Assembly (NCBI RefSeq): GCF_037975245.1
Contig: NC_092563.1
Span: forward strand, 9,353,501 to 9,417,500
DNA: 64,000 nucleotides
Direction: 5' to 3'
Origin: Apostichopus japonicus
Taxonomy: Eukaryota; Echinodermata; Holothuroidea; Aspidochirotida; Stichopodidae
Numbering within the stretch: position 1 is the first letter of the stretch; each line of letters starts with the position of its first letter. The notes below the pieces were generated by a model. It was not told where the DNA came from, made no database searches, and saw only the letters and a program-made list of their open reading frames with translations. Of the stretch, positions 22,023-36,300 are shown piece by piece. The position numbers and the translations under genes are program-made.

Positions 22023-25000
22023 ATGAAAGAATTATACTGCATACAACATGTGTGTACTGCATATAACTATACTGAGGGAGCTGTTCAAGTATAGCATCTC
22101 CCTGATATAACAGCTTGAGACCCTGCAGATGATGGTACATGCTACTACATGATAAAATCATACTGCATACAACACGTGTGGACTGCATATAACAACTGAG
22201 GGAGCTGTTTGAGTAGCATCTCCCTGATATAACAGCTTGAGACCCTGCAGATGATGTTACATGCTACTACATGATAGAATCATACTACATACAACACGCG
22301 TGGACTGCATATAACAACTGAGTGAGCTGTTATAGTATAGCATCTCTCTGATATAACAGCTTGAGACCCTGGAGATGATGTTACATGCTACTACATGAAA
22401 GAATCATACTACATACAACACGTGTGGACTGCATATAACAACTGAGGGAGCTGTTTGAGTAGCATCTCCCTGATATAACAGCTTGAGACCCTGGAGATGA
22501 TGTTACATGCTACTACATGATAAAATCATACTACATACAACACGTGTGGACTGCATATAACAACTGAGGGAGCTGTTTGAGTAGCATCTCCCTGATATAA
22601 CAGCTTGAGACCCTGCAGATGATGTTACATGCTACTACATGATAGAATCATACTACATACAACACGCGTGGACTGCATATAACAACTGAGTGAGCTGTTA
22701 TAGTATAGCATCTCTCTGATATAACAGCTTGAGACCCTGGAGATGATGTTACATGCTACTACATGAAAGAATCATACTACATACAACACGTGTGGACTGC
22801 ATATAACAACTGAGGGAGCTGTTTGAGTAGCATCTCCCTGATATAACAGCTTGAGACCCTGGAGATGATGTTACATGCTACTACATGATAAAATCATACT
22901 ACATACAACACGTGTGGACTGCATATAACAACTGAGGGAGCTGTTTGAGTAGCATCTCCCTGATATAACAGCTTGAGACCCTGCAGATGATGTTACATGC
23001 TACTACATGATAGAATCATACTACATACAACACGCGTGGACTGCATATAACAACTGAGTGAGCTGTTATAGTATAGCATCTCTCTGATATAACAGCTTGA
23101 GACCCTGGAGATGATGTTACATGCTACTACATGAAAGAATCATACTACATACAACACGTGTGGACTGCATATAACAACTGAGGGAGCTGTGAGTAGCATC
23201 TCCCTGATATAACAGCTTGAGACCCTGGAGATGATGTTACATGCTACTACATGATAAAATCATACTACATACAACACGTGTGGACTGCATATAACAACTG
23301 AGGGAGCTGTTTGAGTAGCATCTCCCTGATATAACAGCTTGAGACCCTGCAGATGATGTTACATGCTACTACATGATAGAATCATACTACATACAACACG
23401 TGTGGACTGCATATAACAACTGAGGGAGCTGTTTGAGTAGCATCTCCCTGATATAACAGCTTGAGACCCTGCAGATGATGTTACATGCTACTACATGATA
23501 GAATCATACTACATACAACACGTGTGGACTGCATATAACAACTGAGGGAGCTGTTTGAGTAGCATCTCCCTGATATAACAGCTTGAGACCCTGGAGATGA
23601 TGTTACATGCTACTACATGATAGAATCATACTACATACAACACGTGTGGACTGCATATAACAACTGAGGGAGCTGTTTGAGTAGCATCTCCCTGATATAA
23701 CAGCTTGAGACCCTGCAGATGATGTTACATGCTACTACATGATAGAATCATACTACATACAACACGTGTGGACTGCATATAACAACTGAGTGAGCTGTTT
23801 GAGTAGCATCTCCCTGATATAACAGCTTGAGACCCTGCAGATGATGTTACATGCTACTACATGATAGAATCATACTACATACAACACGTGTGGACTGCAT
23901 ATAACAACTGAGTGAGCTGTTATAGTATAGCATCTCTCTGATATAACAGCTTGAGACCCTGGAGATGATGTTACATGCTACTACATGAAAGAATCATACT
24001 ACATACAACACGTGTGGACTGCATATAACAACTGAGGGAGCTGTTTGAGTAGCATCTCCCTGATATAACAGCTTGAGACCCTGGAGATGATGTTACATGC
24101 TACTACATGAAAGAATCATACTACATACAACACGTGTGGACTGCATATAACAACTGAGGGAGCTGTTTGAGTAGCATCTCCCTGATATAACAGCTTGAGA
24201 CCCTGGAGATGATGTTACATGCTACTACATGATAGAATCATACTACATACAACACGTGTGGACTGCATATAACAACTGAGTGAGCTGTTATAGTATAGCA
24301 TCTCTCTGATATAACAGCTTGAGACCCTGCAGATGATGTTACATGCTACTACATGAAAGAATCATACTACATACAACACGTGTGGACTGCATATAACAAC
24401 TGAGGGAGCTGTGAGTAGCATCTCCCTGATATAACAGCTTGAGACCCTGGAGATGATGTTACATGCTACTACATGATAAAATCATACTACATACAACACG
24501 TGTGGACTGCATATAACAACTGAGGGAGCTGTTTGAGTAGCATCTCCCTGATATAACAGCTTGAGACCCTGGAGATGATGTTACATGCTACTACATGATA
24601 AAATCATACTACATACAACACGTGTGGACTGCATATAACAACTGAGGGAGCTGTTTGAGTAGCATCTCCCTGATATAACAGCTTGAGACCCTGGAGATGA
24701 TGTTACATGCTACTACATGATAGAATCATACTACATACAACACGTGTGGACTGCATATAACAACTGAGGGAGCTGTTTGAGTAGCATCTCCCTGATATAA
24801 CAGCTTGAGACCCTGGAGATGATGTTACATGCTACTACATGATAGAATCATACTACATACAACACGTGTGGACTGCATATAACAACTGAGGGAGCTGTTT
24901 GAGTAGCATCTCCCTGATATAACAGCTTGAGACCCTGCAGATGATGTTACATGCTACTACATGATAGAATCATACTACATACAACACGTGTGGACTGCAT

Positions 25001-28000
25001 ATAACAACTGAGGGAGCTGTTTGAGTAGCATCTCCCTGATATAACAGCTTGAGACCCTGGAGATGATGTTACATGCTACTACATGATAGAATCATACTAC
25101 ATACAACACGTGTGGACTGCATATAACAACTGAGGGAGCTGTTTGAGTAGCATCTCCCTGATATAACAGCTTGAGACCCTGCAGATGATGTTACATGCTA
25201 CTACATGATAGAATCATACTACATACAACACGTGTGGACTGCATATAACAACTGAGGGAGCTGTTTGAGTAGCATCTCCCTGATATAACAGCTTGAGACC
25301 CTGCAGATGATGTTACATGCTACTACATGATAGAATCATACTACATACAACACGTGTGGACTGCATATAACAACTGAGGGAGCTGTTTGAGTAGCATCTC
25401 CCTGATATAACAGCTTGAGACCCTGCAGATGATGTTACATGCTACTACATGATAGAATCATACTACATACAACACGTGTGGACTGCATATAACAACTGAG
25501 TGAGCTGTTTGAGTAGCATCTCCCTGATATAACAGCTTGAGACCCTGCAGATGATGTTACATGCTACTACATGATAGAATCATACTACATACAACACGTG
25601 TGGACTGCATATAACAACTGAGTGAGCTGTTATAGTATAGCATCTCTCTGATATAACAGCTTGAGACCCTGGAGATGATGTTACATGCTACTACATGAAA
25701 GAATCATACTACATACAACACGTGTGGACTGCATATAACAACTGAGGGAGCTGTTTGAGTAGCATCTCCCTGATATAACAGCTTGAGACCCTGGAGATGA
25801 TGTTACATGCTACTACATGAAAGAATCATACTACATACAACACGTGTGGACTGCATATAACAACTGAGGGAGCTGTTTGAGTAGCATCTCCCTGATATAA
25901 CAGCTTGAGACCCTGGAGATGATGTTACATGCTACTACATGATAGAATCATACTACATACAACACGTGTGGACTGCATATAACAACTGAGTGAGCTGTTA
26001 TAGTATAGCATCTCTCTGATATAACAGCTTGAGACCCTGGAGATGATGTTACATGCTACTACATGAAAGAATCATACTACATACAACACGTGTGGACTGC
26101 ATATAACAACTGAGGGAGCTGTTTGAGTAGCATCTCCCTGATATAACAGCTTGAGACCCTGGAGATGATGTTACATGCTACTACATGAAAGAATCATACT
26201 ACATACAACACGTGTGGACTGCATATAACAACTGAGGGAGCTGTTTGAGTAGCATCTCCCTGATATAACAGCTTGAGACCCTGGAGATGATGTTACATGC
26301 TACTACATGAAAGAATCATACTACATACAACACGTGTGGACTGCATATAACAACTGAGGGAGCTGTTTGAGTAGCATCTCCCTGATATAACAGCTTGAGA
26401 CCCTGGAGATGATGTTACATGCTACTACATGAAAGAATCATACTACATACAACACGTGTGGACTGCATATAACAACTGAGGGAGCTGTTTGAGTAGCATC
26501 TCCCTGATATAACAGCTTGAGACCCTGGAGATGATGTTACATGCTACTACATGATAGAATCATACTACATACAACACGTGTGGACTGCATATAACAACTG
26601 AGGGAGCTGTTTGAGTAGCATCTCCCTGATATAACAGCTTGAGACCCTGCAGATGATGTTACATGCTACTACATGATAGAATCATACTACATACAACACG
26701 TGTGGACTGCATATAACAACTGAGTGAGCTGTTTGAGTAGCATCTCCCTGATATAACAGCTTGAGACCCTGCAGATGATGTTACATGCTACTACATGATA
26801 GAATCATACTACATACAACACGTGTGGACTGCATATAACAACTGAGTGAGCTGTTATAGTATAGCATCTCTCTGATATAACAGCTTGAGACCCTGGAGAT
26901 GATGTTACATGCTACTACATGAAAGAATCATACTACATACAACACGTGTGGACTGCATATAACAACTGAGGGAGCTGTTTGAGTAGCATCTCCCTGATAT
27001 AACAGCTTGAGACCCTGGAGATGATGTTACATGCTACTACATGAAAGAATCATACTACATACAACACGTGTGGACTGCATATAACAACTGAGGGAGCTGT
27101 TTGAGTAGCATCTCCCTGATATAACAGCTTGAGACCCTGGAGATGATGTTACATGCTACTACATGATAGAATCATACTACATACAACACGTGTGGACTGC
27201 ATATAACAACTGAGTGAGCTGTTATAGTATAGCATCTCTCTGATATAACAGCTTGAGACCCTGCAGATGATGTTACATGCTACTACATGAAAGAATCATA
27301 CTACATACAACACGTGTGGACTGCATATAACAACTGAGGGAGCTGTGAGTAGCATCTCCCTGATATAACAGCTTGAGACCCTGGAGATGATGTTACATGC
27401 TACTACATGATAAAATCATACTACATACAACACGTGTGGACTGCATATAACAACTGAGGGAGCTGTTTGAGTAGCATCTCCCTGATATAACAGCTTGAGA
27501 CCCTGGAGATGATGTTACATGCTACTACATGATAAAATCATACTACATACAACACGTGTGGACTGCATATAACAACTGAGGGAGCTGTTTGAGTAGCATC
27601 TCCCTGATATAACAGCTTGAGACCCTGGAGATGATGTTACATGCTACTACATGATAGAATCATACTACATACAACACGTGTGGACTGCATATAACAACTG
27701 AGGGAGCTGTTTGAGTAGCATCTCCCTGATATAACAGCTTGAGACCCTGGAGATGATGTTACATGCTACTACATGATAGAATCATACTACATACAACACG
27801 TGTGGACTGCATATAACAACTGAGGGAGCTGTTTGAGTAGCATCTCCCTGATATAACAGCTTGAGACCCTGCAGATGATGTTACATGCTACTACATGATA
27901 GAATCATACTACATACAACACGTGTGGACTGCATATAACAACTGAGGGAGCTGTTTGAGTAGCATCTCCCTGATATAACAGCTTGAGACCCTGGAGATGA

Positions 28001-29436
28001 TGTTACATGCTACTACATGATAGAATCATACTACATACAACACGTGTGGACTGCATATAACAACTGAGGGAGCTGTTTGAGTAGCATCTCCCTGATATAA
28101 CAGCTTGAGACCCTGCAGATGATGTTACATGCTACTACATGATAGAATCATACTACATACAACACGTGTGGACTGCATATAACAACTGAGGGAGCTGTTT
28201 GAGTAGCATCTCCCTGATATAACAGCTTGAGACCCTGCAGATGATGTTACATGCTACTACATGATAGAATCATACTACATACAACACGTGTGGACTGCAT
28301 ATAACAACTGAGGGAGCTGTTTGAGTAGCATCTCCCTGATATAACAGCTTGAGACCCTGCAGATGATGTTACATGCTACTACATGATAGAATCATACTAC
28401 ATACAACACGTGTGGACTGCATATAACAACTGAGTGAGCTGTTTGAGTAGCATCTCCCTGATATAACAGCTTGAGACCCTGCAGATGATGTTACATGCTA
28501 CTACATGATAGAATCATACTACATACAACACGTGTGGACTGCATATAACAACTGAGTGAACTGTTATAGTATAGCATCTCTCTGATATAACAGCTTGAGA
28601 CCCTGGAGATGATGTTACATGCTACTACATGAAAGAATCATACTACATACAACACGTGTGGACTGCATATAACAACTGAGGGAGCTGTTTGAGTAGCATC
28701 TCCCTGATATAACAGCTTGAGACCCTGGAGATGATGTTACATGCTACTACATGAAAGAATCATACTACATACAACACGTGTGGACTGCATATAACAACTG
28801 AGGGAGCTGTTTGAGTAGCATCTCCCTGATATAACAGCTTGAGACCCTGGAGATGATGTTACATGCTACTACATGATAGAATCATACTACATACAACACG
28901 TGTGGACTGCATATAACAACTGAGTGAGCTGTTATAGTATAGCATCTCTCTGATATAACAGCTTGAGACCCTGGAGATGATGTTACATGCTACTACATGA
29001 AAGAATCATACTACATACAACACGTGTGGACTGCATATAACAACTGAGGGAGCTGTTTGAGTAGCATCTCCCTGATATAACAGCTTGAGACCCTGGAGAT
29101 GATGTTACATGCTACTACATGAAAGAATCATACTACATACAACACGTGTGGACTGCATATAACAACTGAGGGAGCTGTTTGAGTAGCATCTCCCTGATAT
29201 AACAGCTTGAGACCCTGGAGATGATGTTACATGCTACTACATGAAAGAATCATACTACATACAACACGTGTGGACTGCATATAACAACTGAGGGAGCTGT
29301 TTGAGTAGCATCTCCCTGATATAACAGCTTGAGACCCTGGAGATGATGTTACATGCTACTACATGAAAGAATCATACTGCTGACAACACGTGTGGACTGC
29401 ATATAACAACTGAGGGAGCTGTTATAGTATAGCATC
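22023..29436. repeat. 122-bp satellite array, about 61 units
   Basis: The unit is 122 bases (variants of 120 and 124) and runs CATCTCCCTGATATAACAGC, TTGAGACCCTG(C/G)AG, ATGTTACATGCTACTACATG, ACACGTGTGGACTGCATAT, CTGAGGGAGCTGTTTGAGTAG. Variants are CTGTTTGAGTAG, CTGTTATAGTATAG and CTGTGAGTAG junctions, GCAG or GGAG, and GATA or GAAA. Junction variants recur at fixed distances (TGAGTGAGCTGTTTGAG near 23791, 25501, 26725 and 28435), defining a 24-unit, 2934-base higher-order repeat. The unit length is not divisible by three and no long frame crosses it. The leftmost units are the most diverged. Confidence 0.9.
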
Positions 29437-30434
29437 CAGGGGCATCGTGCGAAAAAATTTTTTTTTGTCTGGCAGACCCCTCAGATTGCAGGAAGCGGCA
29501 CTTCCCGTGCCTTATGGCAGTAAGCAACACCCCTAAAATTGATAAAAATTTTCGGCAATTTTTTATTTTGGGAAATATTCTCGAAGGCAGTGATCGCCAT
29601 TTATTCCTCAGTTTACCAATTCCTCGTCTCCCAGAAGCGCCCAAAATTTAAGAAATCGAAACATTTTTGTGTTGGCTGATCCATGATCGCCGCCCATGCC
29701 CGTGAGAAGTGGTGACTGGGTGAAGAAAGAGCGAAAGTAGCGAAATCTAAGGTAAAACGTGCGATAACGAAGTGATTATTTTCCAGGTTAATTGTGACAT
29801 GTATTTGAAATGATTATTATTATTCATTTTTTTCGAAACTACCTATCAGATCATGAGGAAAATTTATCCTGGTGGACCTTTTAGCGAACTGATTGCATTA
29901 CTTAAGAAGAAGTTAACATGGAGTCCCATAATCTCTGTTCACCACATTTATCTTAACTTTCCGAACTTTGTTACATGCTTAAAAAACAATTAAAAAAATT
30001 GCCATTTTTTCATGGAAAATTGACTGGCTTTGGCAAAGGTAACGGGTTGCACTTACTCTGGGACTACGTATATATAATATTGTTCAACGATGGCAGCGTT
30101 GATGGCACATTTGGTTCATTAGTTATCAACCAGTAATTATTTAACTGTTTCGATTGACTGAATATCAACAATTAACAACCATTGACCAAGCAGTCAACAG
30201 AAGCTTACATATTCACATATTCAAAGGCAATGGCATTACTAATCCCGATATGTCGTCTTTGAGGTGTGTGGAAAATCCGCAACGACCATCAAAGAGCAAT
30301 TGACTATTTAGTCTACTTTTCGATTTCGAAAACACTTTTTTTTTTAATTATGACAACATTTTATGATACCTTTGACAAAATTTGGGTGGGGGGGGGGGCT
30401 GTGCCCTCGGGCCCCAATGGGCGCGACGCCACTG
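29437..30434. mobile_element. 998-bp hAT-like element inserted in the 122-bp satellite
   Basis: The left end CAGGGGCATCGTGCG and the inverse of the right end, CAGTGGCGTCGCGCC, are imperfect TIRs. A perfect 8-base duplication ATAGCATC (29429-29436 and 30435-30442) is satellite sequence, so the insertion point is exact. A poly-G run lies near 30386-30397. No long reading frame is present, so it is non-autonomous. Confidence 0.8.
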
Positions 30435-30868
30435 ATAGCATCTCCAGTGATATTGCAGCTTGAGACCCTGCAGCTGATGTTACATGCTACTACATGAAAG
30501 AATCGTACTGCATACAACACGTGTGGACTGCATATAACAACTGAGGGAGCTGTTTGAGTAGCATCTCCCTGATATAACAGCTTGAGACCCCGCAGATGAT
30601 GTTACATGCTACTACATGATAAAATCATACTGCATACAACACGTGTGGACTGCATAACAACTGAGGGAGCTGTTAGAGTAAATCGTCTCTCTGATATAAC
30701 AGCTTGAGACCCTGCAGATTATGTTACATATACTACATGATAGAATCACACTGAATACAACACGTGGGGACTGCATATCACTAAAGGCTGGGGAGCTGTT
30801 CATGTATAGCATCTCCCTGTTATAACAGCTTGAGACCCTGGAGATGATGTTACATGCTTCTACATGTT
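30435..30868. repeat. Diverged right edge of the 122-bp satellite
   Basis: About three and a half units continue after the hAT-like insertion, with more substitutions and small gaps (for example GCTGTTAGAGTAAATCG and a dropped TAT). The array fades out near TACATGCTTCTACATG. Greater divergence at an array edge is usual. Confidence 0.8.
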
Positions 30869-30869
30869 T

Positions 30870-32410
30870 CTCAAACGTACTTGAGATTCCATGGTTTTCC
30901 CCGTTTCTTTCCTTCTTTCATTCTTTCCCAAGTAATGTTGATTACACCTTGTCAAGTTGACCACATTTCGGAAAGAAAAATGTTCAAAAGAATATATAGA
31001 ATAATTGAGAATGACTCGGGAGAGATGGTTGGTTATAATTGACAGGTAATCCATGCTAGCCGCCAATTATGGCATTTTATTGAATAAGAACGTGTAAACT
31101 AGTCTACATACAATGACATATTGCGGTCATTTCTTCATTGACGACGACGTTATTTTAGCGAGGTTCGTTACCATAACAGCTTACCTAAACTGCTAACGAG
31201 TTGATAAGAATACGTTTATATATATACATGCTCAAAAAATTAAAAACACCACGTGAATTGATTCGTATCTGGAGTTGTCTGTATTGATAACGATTGGGTT
31301 GGTAATGACTTCTTGGTAGGTTTTGTTATGTGCATAACTTACTCTCAATTTTGTGATTCAATGTTTCTAGTCCACATGTAGGCTTCCGCATAGTTTTGTT
31401 TCTATCATTGTAACGAGTTTTTGTTACATTTATTAAATTATAATTTCATATCGTTTGTATTGCATCACTAATTTGATAAATAAACTGTATCAAATTGAAT
31501 CGAATTTGATCTAATCTGAAAATGACTTCCGAGGGTTAACGTCTGCTTTCTAAATTAATATTTAGATCATTACGTAACAGCTACATTTTGCGTGTTAGGT
31601 TGTAGCGTTGACCATGCCATACATGTAGCATTCACACATACTTGGATAACATTGTAACTATTATAAGATAGATCTGGGATATTGGGTCGGATACAGGGCT
31701 TCATTAGGGAAGGGGATGGACCCCAACATGGGGTCGTTGAAGCCGACTTCTATGTAGGGAAGTCCTACTGAAAAATAGTTAAACAGTATATTCGGAGACA
31801 CACGTATAGACTATAATTTAGGTATATAATTAAGTCTAAAACAAAATTGATTTTTTAGGGGGGGGGGCTGGCGCGGGTGGGGGTGTAGTGAAACCTCCCT
31901 CCCGCGACATGCATATGTTGCTACGATGTGTCTGCGAGTTCTTAACTTACAAGTTAATTAAAGTTCAGTCCAAAACAGAAAATGATATTGCGATTGGACT
32001 CCGGTGCGAATTTGATTCACATGAACGTTATGGCTATGGCAGCACCAGGTTACAGAAACAAGTGAATAAGTTGGTTCAATCCCTGCTATAGAGAATGCAA
32101 GACAACATGCAGCTTCAGAGCGTACAGTTATACCTTACATAATGAAAGAACATGAAATGATACTCTGGTGACGGACTAAGTACATGGCTAGCATTCGTTA
32201 AATAGTTTCAAATAACTAACTTCCATCTGTAAAACTTCCATCATCAGTTTTCAATCAAATACACGTTACTACTGCCATTCCATCTTCGCTAGGAGAGTCA
32301 CGGTAGACTTTACGGTGATTCCAAAGATATTTAAGCATACAAATCCCTACGTTACGTATTCCGTTGCAAATTCGTATACCTTAATTCTCAGGTTTAGCTA
32401 TACAAGTCTA
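30870..32410. other. No gene recognised
   Basis: Follows the satellite edge. Contains a poly-G run at 31858-31868. Short open frames only. Confidence 0.45.
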
Positions 32411-32415
32411 CCGTA

Positions 32416-32474
32416 TTATATACATACATACATACATACATACAACCAAACGCACGCACGCAGACCCCCCCCCT

Positions 32475-32522
<48 letters not shown>

Positions 32523-32526
32523 TATA
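32416..32526. repeat. Compound microsatellite: (CATA)n, C run, (CA)n, (TA)n
   Basis: TACATACATACATACATA is followed by a CGCACGCACGCA segment, a nine-base C run, about twelve CA units and about eleven TA units. Confidence 0.9.
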
Positions 32527-32665
32527 TATAAATAGTAATATTAATACGACTTATAATGCCTTAAACCACTCAAAGAATGTTCATGACGCAATTAACAATT
32601 AGAAATGATACAAATAATACATAATAATACAAAACAATGACAGAAGAAAACGTAATGGTTCAAAA

Positions 32666-33193
32666 TTATATAAAAGCTTTTGTCATTAAGTGGGATTTGA
32701 TGCTCTTCTTAAAGTTAGACAGAGTAGCTGCTTGTCTGATTTTTAAGGGGAGTTGGTTCCATAAGCGAGGGGCAGAAACAATAAATGACCTACCCCCCCC
32801 CCCCAAGAATGTTTGGACTTAATTTCAGATAATAAAAATGGAGAGCTGGATCTTAGATTACGAGAGGGGACATAAATAGGTAATAAGTCAGAAATATACA
32901 TTGGACCATAAACAATAAGGAGAATTTTATACATGATACGATATTTTACAGGTAGCCAGTGCAGGGTTTTTAAGACAGGGTGGATATGACAATGCTTATG
33001 AGAATGAGTTACAATACGCGCAGCTGAGTTCTGGGTTAATTGGAGTCTATGAATATGTTCTTGTGGAAGACCGAGAAGTAAGGAATCGCCCATATCCAAC
33101 CTTGAAGTGATAAAAGAATGTACAATTTGTTCAGTTGCACTTATCATTTAAATATTTTCGTAGTTTGTAGATGCCTCTGAGATGAAATGCAGC
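32666..33193 (-). pseudogene. 3' fragment of a non-LTR retrotransposon reverse transcriptase (CR1/L2/Jockey-like)
   Basis: On the minus strand the peptide reads AAFHLRGIYKLRKYLN, then (shifted frame) TEQIVHSFITSRLDMGDSLL, QLTQNSAARIV, PVLKTLHWLPVKYRIMYKIL and SDLLPIYVPSRNLRSS, and after a second shift at the poly-C run 32793-32804, GRSFIVSAPRLWNQLPLKIR to a TAA at 32666. This is the familiar end of LINE reverse transcriptases, after the catalytic fingers and palm. Two frameshifts and 5' truncation at the AT repeat near 33195 make it dead. Confidence 0.8.
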
Positions 33194-33194
33194 A

Positions 33195-33336
33195 TATATA
33201 ATATATATATATATATATTATCATAGATGTATATAGATATATATATATATATACATCTATGATAAAAACAGTTATGTTTACTATATATATATATATATAT
33301 ATATCTATATATCTATATAATATATATCTATGATAA
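33195..33336. repeat. AT-rich palindromic microsatellite cluster
   Basis: TA runs enclose TATCATAGATGTATATA and its inverse TATATACATCTATGATA (33219-33264), so this can form a long AT cruciform. A third TATCTATGATA copy follows at 33325-33336. It marks the truncated 5' edge of the LINE fragment. Confidence 0.8.
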
Positions 33337-33349
33337 AAATGAATAGCGC

Positions 33350-36300
33350 CACTCTCTTTATTCGACGCGCTTGTTGTAGTCTCAGTAGTACATTTGGCAA
33401 TCGATTCCTCGAAATATTGAACCTACAACTCGGAACGATCACTTAACAGACACCGAGTTTATTGTTATGTTATTAATGTAACACAAATAAATTTACAATT
33501 AAAGAAAGAGGGAGAGGGAACAAAAACAGTTCACAAATTAGAGAGCCTGATGTTTTAATCCGAGCAGGATCTTCGTCAAATTGCAAAATGAAATAAAAGC
33601 ATCAATGGCCCAATCCTTCATAAAAATGCACATATATTTGATCCTTTTCATTAAAAATGGAATTTGGTATTTGGGAATGATATAATTATTCGGGATTTTC
33701 CATCCAACTCTCATAGCATAGGGGGAAATCCCCCCCCCCCGTAGCTCATCCCCATGGGATGCGTCACTTGATTGGCCAAGGGGAGATTGTCTGCACGCAA
33801 CATGTTATAGCTTCAGTATTATTTAAGGTCTGGTAAACAAGTTTAACTCGTTGAAACAAAGCATATGTTATAGTTTAAAAGAACGTCCATCTTTTTAGAT
33901 AACACCGTATCCGTTATCAGACAACGTGTATGATGTATCTTCAAACGTCGTCAGTATTGCTTCCAAACTTAGCATGCAGGCTTAAAAAAACGAGAAAATA
34001 TGGTGAAAGATTTCAAAGTAACGTTCTTTCCTGGAACATCCAAATGTGTCAGTTAGGCGACATTCTTTGAGGCTGGCAGTAAAATCCTTCTTTTTTTTTG
34101 TTAATTATGAGCATCGTTGACCATTCTTCGACTTTTCTCGCATATTTTCTTTTGTATTGGTACAATACTGTTGACCACTAATCCTCCAAACATGCACTGA
34201 GAGTTCCATGACATAATCAGTCGTCGACGTATCAATGTTTCCACATCTTGACCTCCGATGGCATGAATGACCTTTGACCTCGACTTATAACAATCTGAAC
34301 TTATGAGAGCAATCAAAGTTTGTCTTTTTGAGATTTTGCAATCCATTAAAAACCACAAGGTTCATGCATCACAGTAATTATACCGTTATACCTTCCATTC
34401 AAGCTACCCATGTTGAGACAACAACACCCACAGCCTATAAGCATGAATGTACCATGATTGCATAGGTTTACCATCGTTATGGAACGCCAATTTCATAGGA
34501 GTTGAATTTAACCGAAAGCTGCACACAGTCACGTATTTAGTACAATGTTGATTGAATACGTGAATAATTTATAGATAAAACTGCATGGGCAAACATATAT
34601 ATATATATATATGAGTACAGTTTATTATTGTGTTCTGGACACGTCTATGACTACTAACCAAGTCATCCAGATGATACGATCTTAACCATAATTATCATTC
34701 CGTTTATTCTGTGGTTCATGGTGCTTCATGTTTAATGTAGATCACCCTATACCGGTGTCGTTATATGCATTCCTTGGTTAGTCTACTTTCTTTAATGTCG
34801 GTGATAACCTTGCCCATGTCAATGCTATCAATTTTTTATCACCGTCACTGACAAAGAGAAACTCTCAAAAAGTTATAAACTTCCTGTCAATTAGTTCATA
34901 ATGTTTATAAAATTTCTGAATTTTATTCTTTCTATGTAATTAGTGATCTATCGAAATTCTAATATTAAAATGAAATCCATAAATCAATTACTCACGTTAT
35001 AGTTTTTTTTTTGGGGGGGGGGGGGGATGAAAAATCCATCAGAAATTTTGAGCAAAACGTGATACCAGTAGGTTTGGTAAACTTTACATGAAACTGACAA
35101 ATCAACTGAAAGAGCTACTTTTATGTATCTTGACCTAGAATTTGGGTTTTCTATCCTTGTGAGGTTTGAATGACTTCTTGAGCGATGTTGCCGAAATATA
35201 CACGAAATATATGATCTATCGCCGAAAGGTTTTCTTAACACAATAAATAACTCGAAGGCAGAACGACTCTTTTCTTAAAGTTGTTTTTATTTTTTTCACT
35301 GGTATGTTATATATGGCGACCAAACAGCGCTAGTGAATACAGAAGTACTATAATACATAATAGGACTATTATCGAGTATAATTGTTAAACATTTTAATAT
35401 TGAAATAAATATTGATATTGCACTCTCTTCGTTAACTTTCTTCCTTATACAATCCTTAATAATCACTTTTTTCTTAATAAACCTTGAAATTTCTTTATAA
35501 ATTAATTGCTAGATAGAAATGATCGAAAATAATGCCAGTTTAGGTTAATTGAATAAAATCGGCATCGAAAATACAGGCCGTCAGTCAAACACTTCTAGCT
35601 ACAACTCGTGTGAAATAGTCGTTCGATTACGTCAGTAAACTTTGCTCCAAACCCGCAGTGGCGTAACCGTCTCGAAAAGTGCGACCGGGCAACGTCTTGA
35701 AAAATATGAATCCTTTCACTCAACTGAAAGGATGATCTTAAGATCAATAGAGCTAACATCGTTATGTTAAAGGCCATTAGAAGCAATTCGGGACTCTTTA
35801 TTCAATGCGACTGGATATGCTAGTCTAGTGAATACACTGATTTCATCAGCACATCACAAGCACCCGCCACATTATGAAAGCTTGATCCATATTGTCCTTG
35901 CAAATAACGTGTTTACAATTACTTTACACAATTAGCACTAAGCAAAATGGTATGGAATTTCATGTTGCCTCTCGTGTGTTTCTTCGAAGCAATAAAGGAT
36001 AGACTATAGTTAGATTTTAAAAGTGAATCAAATTACATTTTTAATTAGGCTTCCATCAGCGAGGCAAAGCATTTTAATGGACCATTCCAGGCACTTTTAA
36101 ATCATTTTGCACGTGAACGTCTTGAAAACATAAAAGTAGATATCAAACTGTGGATGAAAATATCACCACTAAAATTGTGGTCAAGTCACCCTTTAAATTA
36201 AATGCAGGCACTTGCAGTAAACATTAAACTGTTCCATTCATATTTTCTGTAGTCTGAAGTAGGAAGGGGGTGGGGGCTGTAGATGATATGTGGCAGTATC

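Noticed and set aside
22023-29436. CRISPR-like array
   Set aside because: Repeats are head-to-tail 122-base units without unique spacers, in a eukaryotic setting.
32315-32602. 95-codon frame over microsatellites
   Set aside because: Most of it translates CATA, CA and TA repeats.
34101-34358. 85-codon minus-strand frame
   Set aside because: The DNA is a degenerate copy of the AGGTCA-type dispersed repeat (GAGGTCAAAGGTCATTC), so the frame is incidental.
35595-35786. 63-codon minus-strand frame with a signal-like start
   Set aside because: It reads through a CAGTGGCGTAACC remnant of a transposon end and has no other support.
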